Origin: Isosphaeraceae bacterium
Lineage (GTDB): Bacteria; Planctomycetota; Planctomycetia; Isosphaerales; Isosphaeraceae
Length of the DNA stretch: 64,000 nucleotides
Reading direction: 5' to 3'
Assembly: GCA_021324445.1 (NCBI GenBank)
Contig: JAJPJC010000322.1
Location: 32,612-96,611 of the forward strand
Shown here: one piece after another, positions 40,963 through 48,658 of the stretch
Position numbering within the stretch: position 1 is the stretch's first letter
Layout of the letters: every line of letters begins with the position of its first letter
Notes under the pieces: generated by a model
Seen by the model: the letters and a program-made list of their open reading frames with translations, nothing else
What the model was told of the DNA's origin: nothing
Database searches by the model: none
Made by a program: the position numbers and the translations under genes

Positions 40963-42344
40963 CCGCGCACCTTCTCCTTCGGCAAGAGATCCGTGTTCTG
41001 TTCGGCTCCCGCGTCCGTCTCGTCCGGCGCGGCGAATTCGATCGGCCGGCGAAAGCCGCCGGTCTTCCAGGCCCCGTAGAGCAACCCGGCGGCCAGCCAG
41101 GACAGGCCGGCCAGCTTGGCGGGCGTGCGGAGACTCCACCAGATATAGGCGCAGATCATGAAACCGAGCAACGGCGGTGCCAGGTTGAAGACGGTCTTCC
41201 GGTCGTTGCGGACGTAGTAGCGCACGAAGGCCGCGAGGTTCACCCCCATGAAGCCGATGAAGGCCCCGAAGTTCAGCAGCTCGGCGCCCAGTTGGTAGCT
41301 CACCGCCAGCGCACCGACCAGCGCCAGCCCGCCCACGAGCAGGATATTGTTCCGCGGGATCTGGGTCCGCGGGCTCAGCGCGGCGAAGAAGCCGCGGGGG
41401 ATGGCGTTGTCGCGGCCCATGCCGTAGAGCAGCCGGCCGGCGGCGAGCTGGGAGCCGGTCCCGGACCCGATCGTGGCGACCAAGAGCGCCAGGTTCACCG
41501 CGGCGAACAAGGCTGGCCCGCCGGCCCGCCCCGCCACGTGGACGAACGCCGTGTCGACGTCGCGGAAACCCTCGTAGCCGGGCCAGACCAGTTGCGCCGC
41601 ATAAACCTGCGCGGCGGCCAGCACCCCGGTCACCAGGCAGGTCAGGACCGTCGCCAGCAGGATGTTGCGCCGCGGATCGTGCGCCTCTTCCGAGAGGGTC
41701 GAGATGCCATCGAAACCGATGTACGTCAGCATCGCGATCGAGGTCCCCGTGGAGACCGCCGACCAGGAGAAGGTCTCGGGGTCGTAGAAGGGGCGAAGGA
41801 AGCGGTCCAACGACAGGTCCGGCGCGCCCAGGATGGTCCGCACAGCGGCCATGAAGAAGAGGACGATCACCAGGCCCAGTCCCGCGGTGATCCACTCGTT
41901 GGTGCGCGCGCTGGCCTGGATGCCGCGCAGGTTCAGGAGCGTGAAGAGCGCGGCGAACGACACCGCCCAGACCGCGAACGGTACCTCTTTGGGCGCGAAA
42001 TTCATCGCCGCCTTGCTGCACCAGATGACGCAAATGACCGGATTCAGCACATAGTCGAAGATCATGGACCAGCCTGTGAGATAGCCGAGCGCCGGATGAA
42101 GTTCCCGGCCGACGTAGGTGTAGGCCGACCCCGCGCTGGGATACGCCCCGGCCATCCGCCCGTAGCTGATCGCCGTGAACAGCATGGCCACCATGCCGAT
42201 CAGGATGGTGGTGACGACATGCCCCTTGGCCTGCTGGCAGACGACGCCGTAGAGGGGCATGGGCGCGGTGGGCTGGATCAGGACGATCCCATAGAGGACC
42301 AGCTCCCTCAATCCCAGGACCCGCCGCAACTCGGTCGTCGTCAC
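40959..42344 (-). CDS. APC family amino-acid permease
   Basis: A 461-residue transporter with twelve or more membrane helices. LREVLYGIVLIQPTAPMPLY-like opening, GRMAGAYPSAGSAYTYVGRE and IGFDGISTLSEEAHDPRRNI are APC superfamily landmarks (helix 1, helix 2-3 and the helix 6 region). The start is a GTG at 42344 with GGGAGG 5 nt upstream; the longer open frame lacks membrane content. Its TGA overlaps the sulfatase ATG (ATGA), which couples uptake to desulfation. The normal substrate of the family is an amino acid or polyamine. Pairing with a sulfatase may reflect a sulfated amine or amino sugar, but substrate cannot be read from sequence. Confidence 0.88.
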   Translation of the reverse strand: MTTTELRRVLGLRELVLYGIVLIQPTAPMPLYGVVCQQAKGHVVTTILIGMVAMLFTAISYGRMAGAYPSAGSAYTYVGRELHPALGYLTGWSMIFDYVLNPVICVIWCSKAAMNFAPKEVPFAVWAVSFAALFTLLNLRGIQASARTNEWITAGLGLVIVLFFMAAVRTILGAPDLSLDRFLRPFYDPETFSWSAVSTGTSIAMLTYIGFDGISTLSEEAHDPRRNILLATVLTCLVTGVLAAAQVYAAQLVWPGYEGFRDVDTAFVHVAGRAGGPALFAAVNLALLVATIGSGTGSQLAAGRLLYGMGRDNAIPRGFFAALSPRTQIPRNNILLVGGLALVGALAVSYQLGAELLNFGAFIGFMGVNLAAFVRYYVRNDRKTVFNLAPPLLGFMICAYIWWSLRTPAKLAGLSWLAAGLLYGAWKTGGFRRPIEFAAPDETDAGAEQNTDLLPKEKVRG

Positions 42345-42589
42345 GCTCGCCTCCCGCGACTGGGTGGGATGCCGCCTCCGGCCGGCCAGGTTCTCCCTCA
42401 CTTGGCCTTGAGCTCGCCCGTGATCGGGATGGCCCGGGACGAGGAACCGACCATTACCCGGAGCCGGCCAGGTTGGTCTCCCGTGCCGAGCGGTGATCCA
42501 CCATGGGTTGCGCGGCCGGCTCACCCGGCACCGTAGCAGGGTCCGGCTGACCGATCAAGGTTCGCGATCACCAGATCCGGGACTCCTGC

Positions 42590-43006
42590 TCAACCCGCCA
42601 GGAAGGCGGCCGGCGAGATGTGGAAAAACGCGCCGAGCTTGACGACCTGTTCCTTCGTGAGCGACCGACTCCCATTCCAGACGGCGGAGATGGTGGACTG
42701 CGTGATCCCGACCGCCTTGGCGAGTTGCGTCTGGCTCAGACGGTTCGACGCCATCAACTCGCGCAGGACGTCCGCCTCCGAGGCGTCGGGAATCAGGACG
42801 TGCTTGTCCTCGTAGATTTCGACGAGGTCGGTCAGTGCGTCCAGGTACGCCTCCGCCCCCTCCTCGCGGTCCTCTTTGAGCAAGCGGTCGATCATCGTCT
42901 GGGCTGCGTCCAGGTGGTCGTCGTCCCGGACGTGGGTGAGTGGAAACTGCCGCACCAACGCGAAGTAGGTCTCCGGCAGCGTCTTGGTCCCGGTCGTGCG
43001 GGCCAT
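42590..43006 (-). CDS. higA: HigA-type antitoxin with C-terminal HTH
   Basis: A 138-residue protein. Residues 1-80 form an acidic helical region (LDAAQTMIDRLLKEDREEGA, EAYLDALTDLVEIYEDKHV) typical of the long HigA-type antitoxins. Residues 82-135 are a Cro/XRE helix-turn-helix (LMASNRLSQTQLAKAVGITQ, STISAVWNGSRSLTKEQVVK). It would bind the HigB toxin and repress the shared promoter. The gene follows the toxin by 3 bp, the toxin-first order usual for higBA. The DNA-binding domain lies at the C-terminus here. Confidence 0.87.
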   Translation of the reverse strand: MARTTGTKTLPETYFALVRQFPLTHVRDDDHLDAAQTMIDRLLKEDREEGAEAYLDALTDLVEIYEDKHVLIPDASEADVLRELMASNRLSQTQLAKAVGITQSTISAVWNGSRSLTKEQVVKLGAFFHISPAAFLAG

Positions 43007-43009
43007 GGC

Positions 43010-43408
43010 TCACTTCCTTCCATTCCGCCCGTGAAGGGTCGGCTTGCCGGTTGGGGATGCCTTTTTCGCCACGACCGGCCGCTTCGGCGGAGGTTGGTGG
43101 CAACCGCATCGATCGATCCAGAGCGTCTTGTCGTTCTCCGCGTGGTCTAACACCTTTAGGACGTAGATGATTCCTCGGGCGTAGTTGATCCGGCCGATCA
43201 GCCGGAAGCGGTTATTGCCGACGTCGAAGATGACGCAGTTGCCCACCTGATCGGCCGCTCCGAACGTCTGCCTGAGCGACCCGAAGTTGTTCCACCTGGC
43301 TTTCCTGGCTAACTTGTACCAGGCGGTCAAGTCGCGTTCGGCAATCTCGGAATCCGTCTTTCGAGCCTCCCAGAACGGCTCCAGGCGCTTCTTGGAGATC
43401 ACGCGCAT
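43010..43408 (-). CDS. higB: HigB-type toxin (HigB_toxin family)
   Basis: A 132-residue protein. MRVISKKRLEPFWEARKTDS, the LTAWYKLARKARWNNFGSLR block and GNCVIFDVGNNRFRLIGRIN, then YARGIIYVLKVLDHAEND, match the HigB family of ribosome-dependent mRNA interferases with the RelE fold. After the core (about residue 100) there is an unusual 30-residue basic, proline-rich tail (PPPKRPVVAKKASPTGKPTL). The ATG at 43408 is chosen because it gives the family start; the frame opens 24 codons earlier. Upstream, the antitoxin-regulated promoter would lie in 43409-43534, though no dyad is obvious. Confidence 0.87.
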   Translation of the reverse strand: MRVISKKRLEPFWEARKTDSEIAERDLTAWYKLARKARWNNFGSLRQTFGAADQVGNCVIFDVGNNRFRLIGRINYARGIIYVLKVLDHAENDKTLWIDRCGCHQPPPKRPVVAKKASPTGKPTLHGRNGRK

Positions 43409-43534
43409 GCCACACCCGTCGACCGGTACGACCACGGATCCCAGGATCATCGCAAATCGCGATAAGTCAAGTGGGATCATCGCGTGGTTCGCGCCTGGTC
43501 CCCCGCCATGCCCTGGCGTCAGGGCGCCCAGCAG

Positions 43535-43750
43535 CTAATCGGTCGTGCGGACGAGCTGCCGCTGGACGGCCGCGTGGGGCGACGGGAACAACCCGGCGAG
43601 CGTCGCGGCGGCGGCCTGCCAGATGTTCGGCCGCCTCCCGTCCAGGTCGGTGAAGCCATACGTCTCGGAGAGTCCCCACGAGCTATGGACACCTCCGGAG
43701 AAGCGGGCCACATCGGGATCGGCAGCCAGCGCCGTGACGGCGCGGCCGAT
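43535..43750 (-). pseudogene. C-terminal remnant of a short-chain dehydrogenase (SDR)
   Basis: The minus-strand frame ending with TAG at 43535 reads RAVTALAADPDVARFSGGVH, SSWGLSETYGFTDLDGRRPN, then a divergent tail. GRAVxALAADPxV..SGxVxSSWxLxxxYGFTDxDGRxP is the C-terminal signature of one SDR subgroup. The nucleotide-binding and catalytic parts are missing: sequence just upstream is arginine-rich and unrelated. It therefore looks like the leftover end of a deleted dehydrogenase gene, lying between HigBA and the frameshifted DUF1501 gene. Confidence 0.6.
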
Positions 43751-43966
43751 GGGCCTTCGACGGCGCCGGCTCGGCGTCGGACCGGATGCAGACGGACCTC
43801 GACGCCGTCCTCCGCCCGTTCCTCGCACCGGCCGGGCCCGCGGGCCCTCGGAAGGCGATGAGCCCGACGCGACGGGGCGGAAACCGGCGACCGGCCCTGC
43901 ACGGCCGTCGCCGGCAATGAGGCGGTGACGCGAAAGGCCGGGCTTACCCCCTTTCCGGGGACCGGT

Positions 43967-45222
43967 TCAATCAGCCGGGATGAGATCGAGGTGCGGGAAT
44001 TCCGCCCCGAGCACCGGCCGGCTGGGGCAATCGAGCCAGCGGTCGAGGATCGTGGCGTAGACCCGACGGAAGTCGACGGCAAAGCGAGGGTCGCCCTCCT
44101 GAAGATCGACCAGATTCGGATACGGCCCATGCAACCCGCGGCGGACGCTCGGTCCCGCGAGGAGCACCGGCGCGGCGGTGCCGTGATCGGTGCCGCGGCT
44201 GGCGTTCTCGCTCAGCCGCCGGCCGAACTCGGAGAAGGCCAGAGCAGCACCCGGCCGGCCTCCTTCGATCGGCGCAGATCCGCGAAGAACGCCGACACCG
44301 CGCCCCCCAGCTCGCGCAGCAGCGCCGCGTGGTCAGCGAGTTGTCTGACGTGCGTGTCGAACCCCTCGAGCTGGACGTAGTAGATCGACGTCGATAACCC
44401 CGCCTGGATGAGCTGCGCCACGAGCCGGAGCCGGCGCGCCAGCCTCGTGTCGGGGTAGCCCGCATCGGACCGACCGCCGCCCGATCGGAGGATCTGCTCG
44501 ATGCGGGCGCTGCTCGCATAGGTGACGACCTGGCTGCGCTGGATGAACTGGAGGTGCGACCCCGCCTCGCCGCGGGGCATCCGCGCGACGCGATCGAGCG
44601 CGGCGCGATGGGCCGTGGTGTCGCCGGGCTCGGGCATCCCGATCCGCCGGACGAGCTGGTCGAGCCCCTCGAGCGAATGCACGGCGAGGGCGTCGCCTGC
44701 GAGCGCCCGGGGGATCTCGCGGTCACCGACATGGATGGCCGACCCGCCCCCGGTCGCCGCCGCCTGCCGCCCGACTCCGCGATTGAGCCAGCCCGCCGCC
44801 CGATCCTCGGGCTCGAGCCTCGCGGTCTGCCAGATGTCCATGGATTCGAAGTGCGACCGGTTGGCGTTGGGATACCCCACCGATTGCACGATCGCCAGCT
44901 CGCCCTGTTTCCAGAGCTCGTTCAATCCGAAGAGCCCAGGATGCAGGCCGACGTGGTCGTCCAGCTTGTGGAGCGATGCCGTCGGGATCCTGAGCCGGGG
45001 CCGATGCCGGGCGTAGGCGTCATCCGCGTAGGGCACGACCGTGTTGAGCCCGTCATTGCCGCCGTTGAGCTCCAGCACGACCAGCACGCGGCCGGTCGAG
45101 CGGTCGCCCGACGGCGCGGCGGCCGCCGAGCGCGCCAGGAACCCCGGCACACTCATCCCGCAGGAGAGCAGCGTGCACGAGCCCAGCCCCAGGCGGAAGA
45201 ATTCGCGTCGAGTCGCTGTCAT
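43967..45222 (-). pseudogene. DUF1501 gene broken by a one-base frameshift
   Basis: From the ATG at 45222 a normal DUF1501 protein reads with a Tat signal (RREFFRLGLGS), LVVLELNGGNDGLNTVVPYA and QLEGFDTHVRQLADHAALLR, until RVLLWPSPSSAGG and a stop at 44212. The expected continuation, FSEFGRRLSENASRGTDHGT then PVLLAGPSVRRG, is in the next frame and runs to 43967. The shift lies near 44238-44243, in the CTCTGGCCTTC region, and fits loss of one base. Joined, the protein would have about 418 residues, the usual length. The truncated form lacks the RGTDHGT metal-site block, so it is probably inactive. The DUF1800 gene just upstream (17 bp) is intact. A sequencing error is possible. Confidence 0.85.
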
Positions 45223-45238
45223 GTCCGTCACTCCCTGT

Positions 45239-46615
45239 TCAGGCCAGTTGAAACTCCGGGCAGCTCAGCAAGATCTGGAGACCTTTGCGAATCCCGTCGG
45301 CCGTCCCATCGCTGCCGACCTGCAAGGCCATCGACCGCGCCTCGGGCGCGAGGTCCCCCTGAAGGAGGAGGTCCGCCAGGCATCGCGCGACATCCCCGGC
45401 CGCGACATGGTTCCCCGAGGCCCAGGACTCCGGGTCGAACGCCGGGATTCTCATTGAGCGGTTGCCCCAGACGAGGTCGCTGGTCGCGTTGGACCGGGCC
45501 AGCAGCGTCGCGCTGGAGACCCAGGCGCGGCCGCCGTCCCAGCCCTTCACGTTGGGCGGGTGGAACAGGCTCTGCCCCTGCCGGTCGCAGAGGAGGGACA
45601 GCGTGATCAGGTCGAGCCGCCCGCGGGGGATCTCGAGCGTCCGAACCAGCCCGGCGGTGAACTCGACCGGGCCCTTGATCAGATGTCGGCGCACCTCGGC
45701 CGAGTAAAAATGACGGGAGCGCAGAATGACCCCCATCGCCGCGCGGACCGAGAAGCCTCGCGACCGGATGCGATCGGCCAGCGGCCGGATCAGCTCGGGC
45801 CCCGGCTCGACGTCATCCCGGACGAAGAACCGATAGAGCTTATCAGCGAGGTGCTCGGCCGCCGCCGGCTGCTCGAGGGTGATCCGCGCGATGTCGGCCG
45901 GTTTCCACGGCCCGGTCCGACCCAGGAAGGTCTTGGTGCCGCCGTCGAACCGTCCGGGGTCAAAGCGGATCGCGGCCTCGTAGTCGCCCTCGTCGCCATC
46001 CTTGACCCAGCCGGTCAGCGCCCGGGCCGCCTCGCGGATGTCGGCCTCCGAATAATGGCCGACGCCCAGCGTGAACAGTTCGAGGAACTCCCGCGCCAGG
46101 TTCTCGTTCGGCTTCTCCCGGGAATTGCCGACGCCGTCCAGCCAGATCAACATCGCCGGATCGACGAGCACGGCCGCGGCCAGTTCGCGGAAGTCGCCCA
46201 GGGCGAGCCGGCGGAACAACTCGTTCTGCGCGAGCATCCGATCGACGTTCCGGACCTTGCGGTTGCTGGTGGCGAAGAGCCCGTGCCAGAAGAGCGTCAG
46301 CTTCTCCCGGAGCGGGTCCGGGCCGTAAATGATCCGGTACAGCCAGTACGCCTTGAGCCGCTCGACGCGGGTATCGGCGGCGTTCCGCACGCCGTCGCGG
46401 AGCCAGTCGAGACGATCTCGCTCCGGCGCGGACGGCGCGGGCGGGTCGAGGAGCCGATCCACGCTTGCGGCCGGGCCGGCTTCGAGGTCGCGCCCGAGCT
46501 CGGCCCGGGTGGCGCCGAAGCCGGCCCGGCGGTGCAGGTGCGCGACCTTCCCCAGGTCCCACGGATCGTCCCGTACCGGCTCGTAGGGAGACCAGGGGTC
46601 CTTGTCGGTTCTCAT
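45239..46615 (-). CDS. DUF1800 family protein
   Basis: A 458-residue DUF1800 protein. AHLHRRAGFGATRAELGRDL is the usual N-terminal block, then REKLTLFWHGLFATSNRKVR, ENLAREFLELFTLGVGHYSE and FHPPNVKGWDGGRAWVSSAT, all characteristic. No signal peptide is obvious. DUF1800 and DUF1501 proteins nearly always occur as adjacent pairs in Planctomycetota, Acidobacteriota and Proteobacteria, probably as a secreted two-protein system of unknown biochemistry. The ATG has GAGGGAGG upstream. The DUF1501 partner, 17 bp downstream, carries a frameshift. Confidence 0.92.
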   Translation of the reverse strand: MRTDKDPWSPYEPVRDDPWDLGKVAHLHRRAGFGATRAELGRDLEAGPAASVDRLLDPPAPSAPERDRLDWLRDGVRNAADTRVERLKAYWLYRIIYGPDPLREKLTLFWHGLFATSNRKVRNVDRMLAQNELFRRLALGDFRELAAAVLVDPAMLIWLDGVGNSREKPNENLAREFLELFTLGVGHYSEADIREAARALTGWVKDGDEGDYEAAIRFDPGRFDGGTKTFLGRTGPWKPADIARITLEQPAAAEHLADKLYRFFVRDDVEPGPELIRPLADRIRSRGFSVRAAMGVILRSRHFYSAEVRRHLIKGPVEFTAGLVRTLEIPRGRLDLITLSLLCDRQGQSLFHPPNVKGWDGGRAWVSSATLLARSNATSDLVWGNRSMRIPAFDPESWASGNHVAAGDVARCLADLLLQGDLAPEARSMALQVGSDGTADGIRKGLQILLSCPEFQLA

Positions 46616-46632
46616 CGGGGGCCTCCCTCGGG

Positions 46633-48639
46633 TTACTCGGGTCTCACGATCTCGGGCAGGGTTAACGTCTCGCCGGGCTTGACGCGGAACTCCGTGCGCG
46701 CCATCCCCCTGGTCATGTCGTCCGCCCGATCATTGGCGATCACGTAAGGTGCCCCCGGGATGAGGGCCGTGATCGTCGCCCACCCCTGGGCATCGGTCTT
46801 CCATCCACCGGTGCGCTCCAATTCGAAGTTCCCCCCCCATAGCATCCAGTCACCCTCGAGCTCCTGGTCGTCCTTGCCGCTGACATGGATGGCAGCCCCG
46901 ACCGACCCTGGCGTCAGCGCGATCATGAGCCACGGCTGGTGCGACACCACGGGCTTCCCCTGGCCATCGACATACCGAACCTTCGCATTGCCGCATGGCT
47001 GGAGCCTTACGGTCAATGGCGGCCCTGTCACCTGCTCCCCGTCGAAATCGACGGTCGTCCCGAGTGCGTGCTCGCGGTCGAAGAGGTAGACCGTTCCCCC
47101 CTTCTCCGGGTCGCAGCCGGGGAGGATCAGCTCGCCATCGCGGCAGTCCATGGTGTTCCAGCCGGCCTGGAACAGCTCGATGCCCGTGGGGATGTACGAC
47201 TTCGACAGCGCGATGAACCGCGCGGCCGGTTTGCCGTCGGGGCCGAGCACGCGGGCGCGAAGTGTGGCGCCGCGGCGGAGCATCGCCGAGACGACGCTGG
47301 GCTCGCTCCCTGGCTTGAGATCCAGGGGGACGATCGCGTCCGGATAGTTCCGAATGAGGCTCGGTCGGCCGTACTCGCGCTCGCCGACCGAGGTCGCGAC
47401 GTGGACATAATCGTGCGTGCCGCCGATGACGTAAAGGGCACCGGTCCCGGCCGGCACGGCCAGCTCGAACGACCCGTCCGCACGCGTGACCGTCGTCTCG
47501 AGGACCCCGTGAAGCCAGTCCCACAGCCGCGATCCCAGACTCTCGGGGTCGCGGCGGCGATAGACCACCAGCGCCTCGGCGACCGGCCGTCCCGAGGGCT
47601 TCTCGGCGACGCGGCCGCGGACGAGCACGCCGGGCTCCAGCTCGACATCCGTCTCCAGCCGCGCCGCCTGCGTGAACGAGAGCCCCTTCTTCCACGGCAG
47701 GTACGGCTGCCCGTCGGGGGGGAAAACGGTCAGGGAGAACGAATCGCCGGGGAAGGGATTGAGCGTATATCGTCCCTCGTCGTCGGTGCGAGTCTGCACG
47801 ACGTTGACAGATCCGGTGACGATCACGACCCGGGCCCCAGCCGCCGGCTGGCCCTCCTGGCCATACGTGATTCGCCCCTCGACGACCCTGGCCCCGACCA
47901 GCGAGAACGAGCTCTCCTTCATCCCGCCGATCGGCGTGGGCTGCGCGTGCATCCGCTGGGTCGCGAACCGCTCGTCGGTGATCTCGATCCAGACCCTGTC
48001 CTTTCCCAGTCCCCGGATGAGGAACCGGCCCTTGTCGTCGGTGCTCACGGCGGGGATCAGCGGATTGGCGTACGGCGGAGGATCCGTCGACACGAGCGTC
48101 TCGAGCGTGACCCCCAGGCCGCCGACCACGAGGATTGGCCGGACGTTCGCCATGGCCGCGGGCTGGCCCTGGGTGTCGAGCAACCGGCCGCGGATGGCGT
48201 ACTCGCGGTCGAGCTTGATCGTGAAGTCTTGCTCCGGCTTCCCCTTGGCCAGCTCGACGGTCGCCATCCCGTGCCCCTCGGCGGCCGCGTGGAGCAGGAC
48301 GTTCCACGACGGCCGCGCCGGGCCGACCGGCGCCTCGATCCGGAAGCGGCCCTGCTGGTCGGTGCGCACCGGCCCGGTGGTCCGGAACGTGATCGGCAGG
48401 TCGTTGTGCGAGCCGACCCCGAGCGGACGCTCGAACCGGGCCCAGTGCTCGGCCATGACCACCACCTGGCCGCCGCCGACCGGCTTGCCGTCGGCGTCGA
48501 GCAATCGTCCGGTGACGATCGTCGTATGGGCGGGGTCGGGCGATCGCTCATCGGCCCCCGAGGGGCGCGGGACGATCGCCGTCGCCAGCGCGGCCAGCAG
48601 GGCCGGCGCGGCGAGCCGTCGGAACCGTCGGATTGGCAT
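46633..48639 (-). CDS. Secreted protein with carboxypeptidase-regulatory-like repeats
   Basis: A 668-residue exported protein with a signal peptide (residues 1-29, RRLAAPALLAALATAIVPRP). The rest is a series of CarboxypepD_reg/transthyretin-like modules: VTGRLLDADGKPVGGGQVVV, IRGRLLDTQGQPAAMANVRP, VEGRITYGQEGQPAAGARVV and VRGRVAEKPSGRPVAEALVV, each followed by DxxGRF- or DEGRYTL-type strands. These are binding or structural folds, without a visible catalytic domain. It starts 20 bp after the stop of the kinase gene on the same strand. It may be a cell-surface target controlled by the neighbouring sigma factor, but that is inference. Confidence 0.85.
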   Translation of the reverse strand: MPIRRFRRLAAPALLAALATAIVPRPSGADERSPDPAHTTIVTGRLLDADGKPVGGGQVVVMAEHWARFERPLGVGSHNDLPITFRTTGPVRTDQQGRFRIEAPVGPARPSWNVLLHAAAEGHGMATVELAKGKPEQDFTIKLDREYAIRGRLLDTQGQPAAMANVRPILVVGGLGVTLETLVSTDPPPYANPLIPAVSTDDKGRFLIRGLGKDRVWIEITDERFATQRMHAQPTPIGGMKESSFSLVGARVVEGRITYGQEGQPAAGARVVIVTGSVNVVQTRTDDEGRYTLNPFPGDSFSLTVFPPDGQPYLPWKKGLSFTQAARLETDVELEPGVLVRGRVAEKPSGRPVAEALVVYRRRDPESLGSRLWDWLHGVLETTVTRADGSFELAVPAGTGALYVIGGTHDYVHVATSVGEREYGRPSLIRNYPDAIVPLDLKPGSEPSVVSAMLRRGATLRARVLGPDGKPAARFIALSKSYIPTGIELFQAGWNTMDCRDGELILPGCDPEKGGTVYLFDREHALGTTVDFDGEQVTGPPLTVRLQPCGNAKVRYVDGQGKPVVSHQPWLMIALTPGSVGAAIHVSGKDDQELEGDWMLWGGNFELERTGGWKTDAQGWATITALIPGAPYVIANDRADDMTRGMARTEFRVKPGETLTLPEIVRPE

Positions 48640-48658
48640 GGGTAGGAACTCCGGGAGA

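Noticed and set aside
37771..41079. A long plus-strand frame of 1102 codons opposite the sulfatase
   Set aside because: Antisense shadow typical of high-GC DNA: rich in Arg, Gly and His, no domain, and the opposite strand carries two clear sulfatase domains.
37750..42033. A single 1427-codon minus-strand open frame
   Set aside because: Its first 357 codons lie in the wrong frame over the permease gene and have no family content. The sulfatase starts at 40962, with its own ribosome site and signal peptide.
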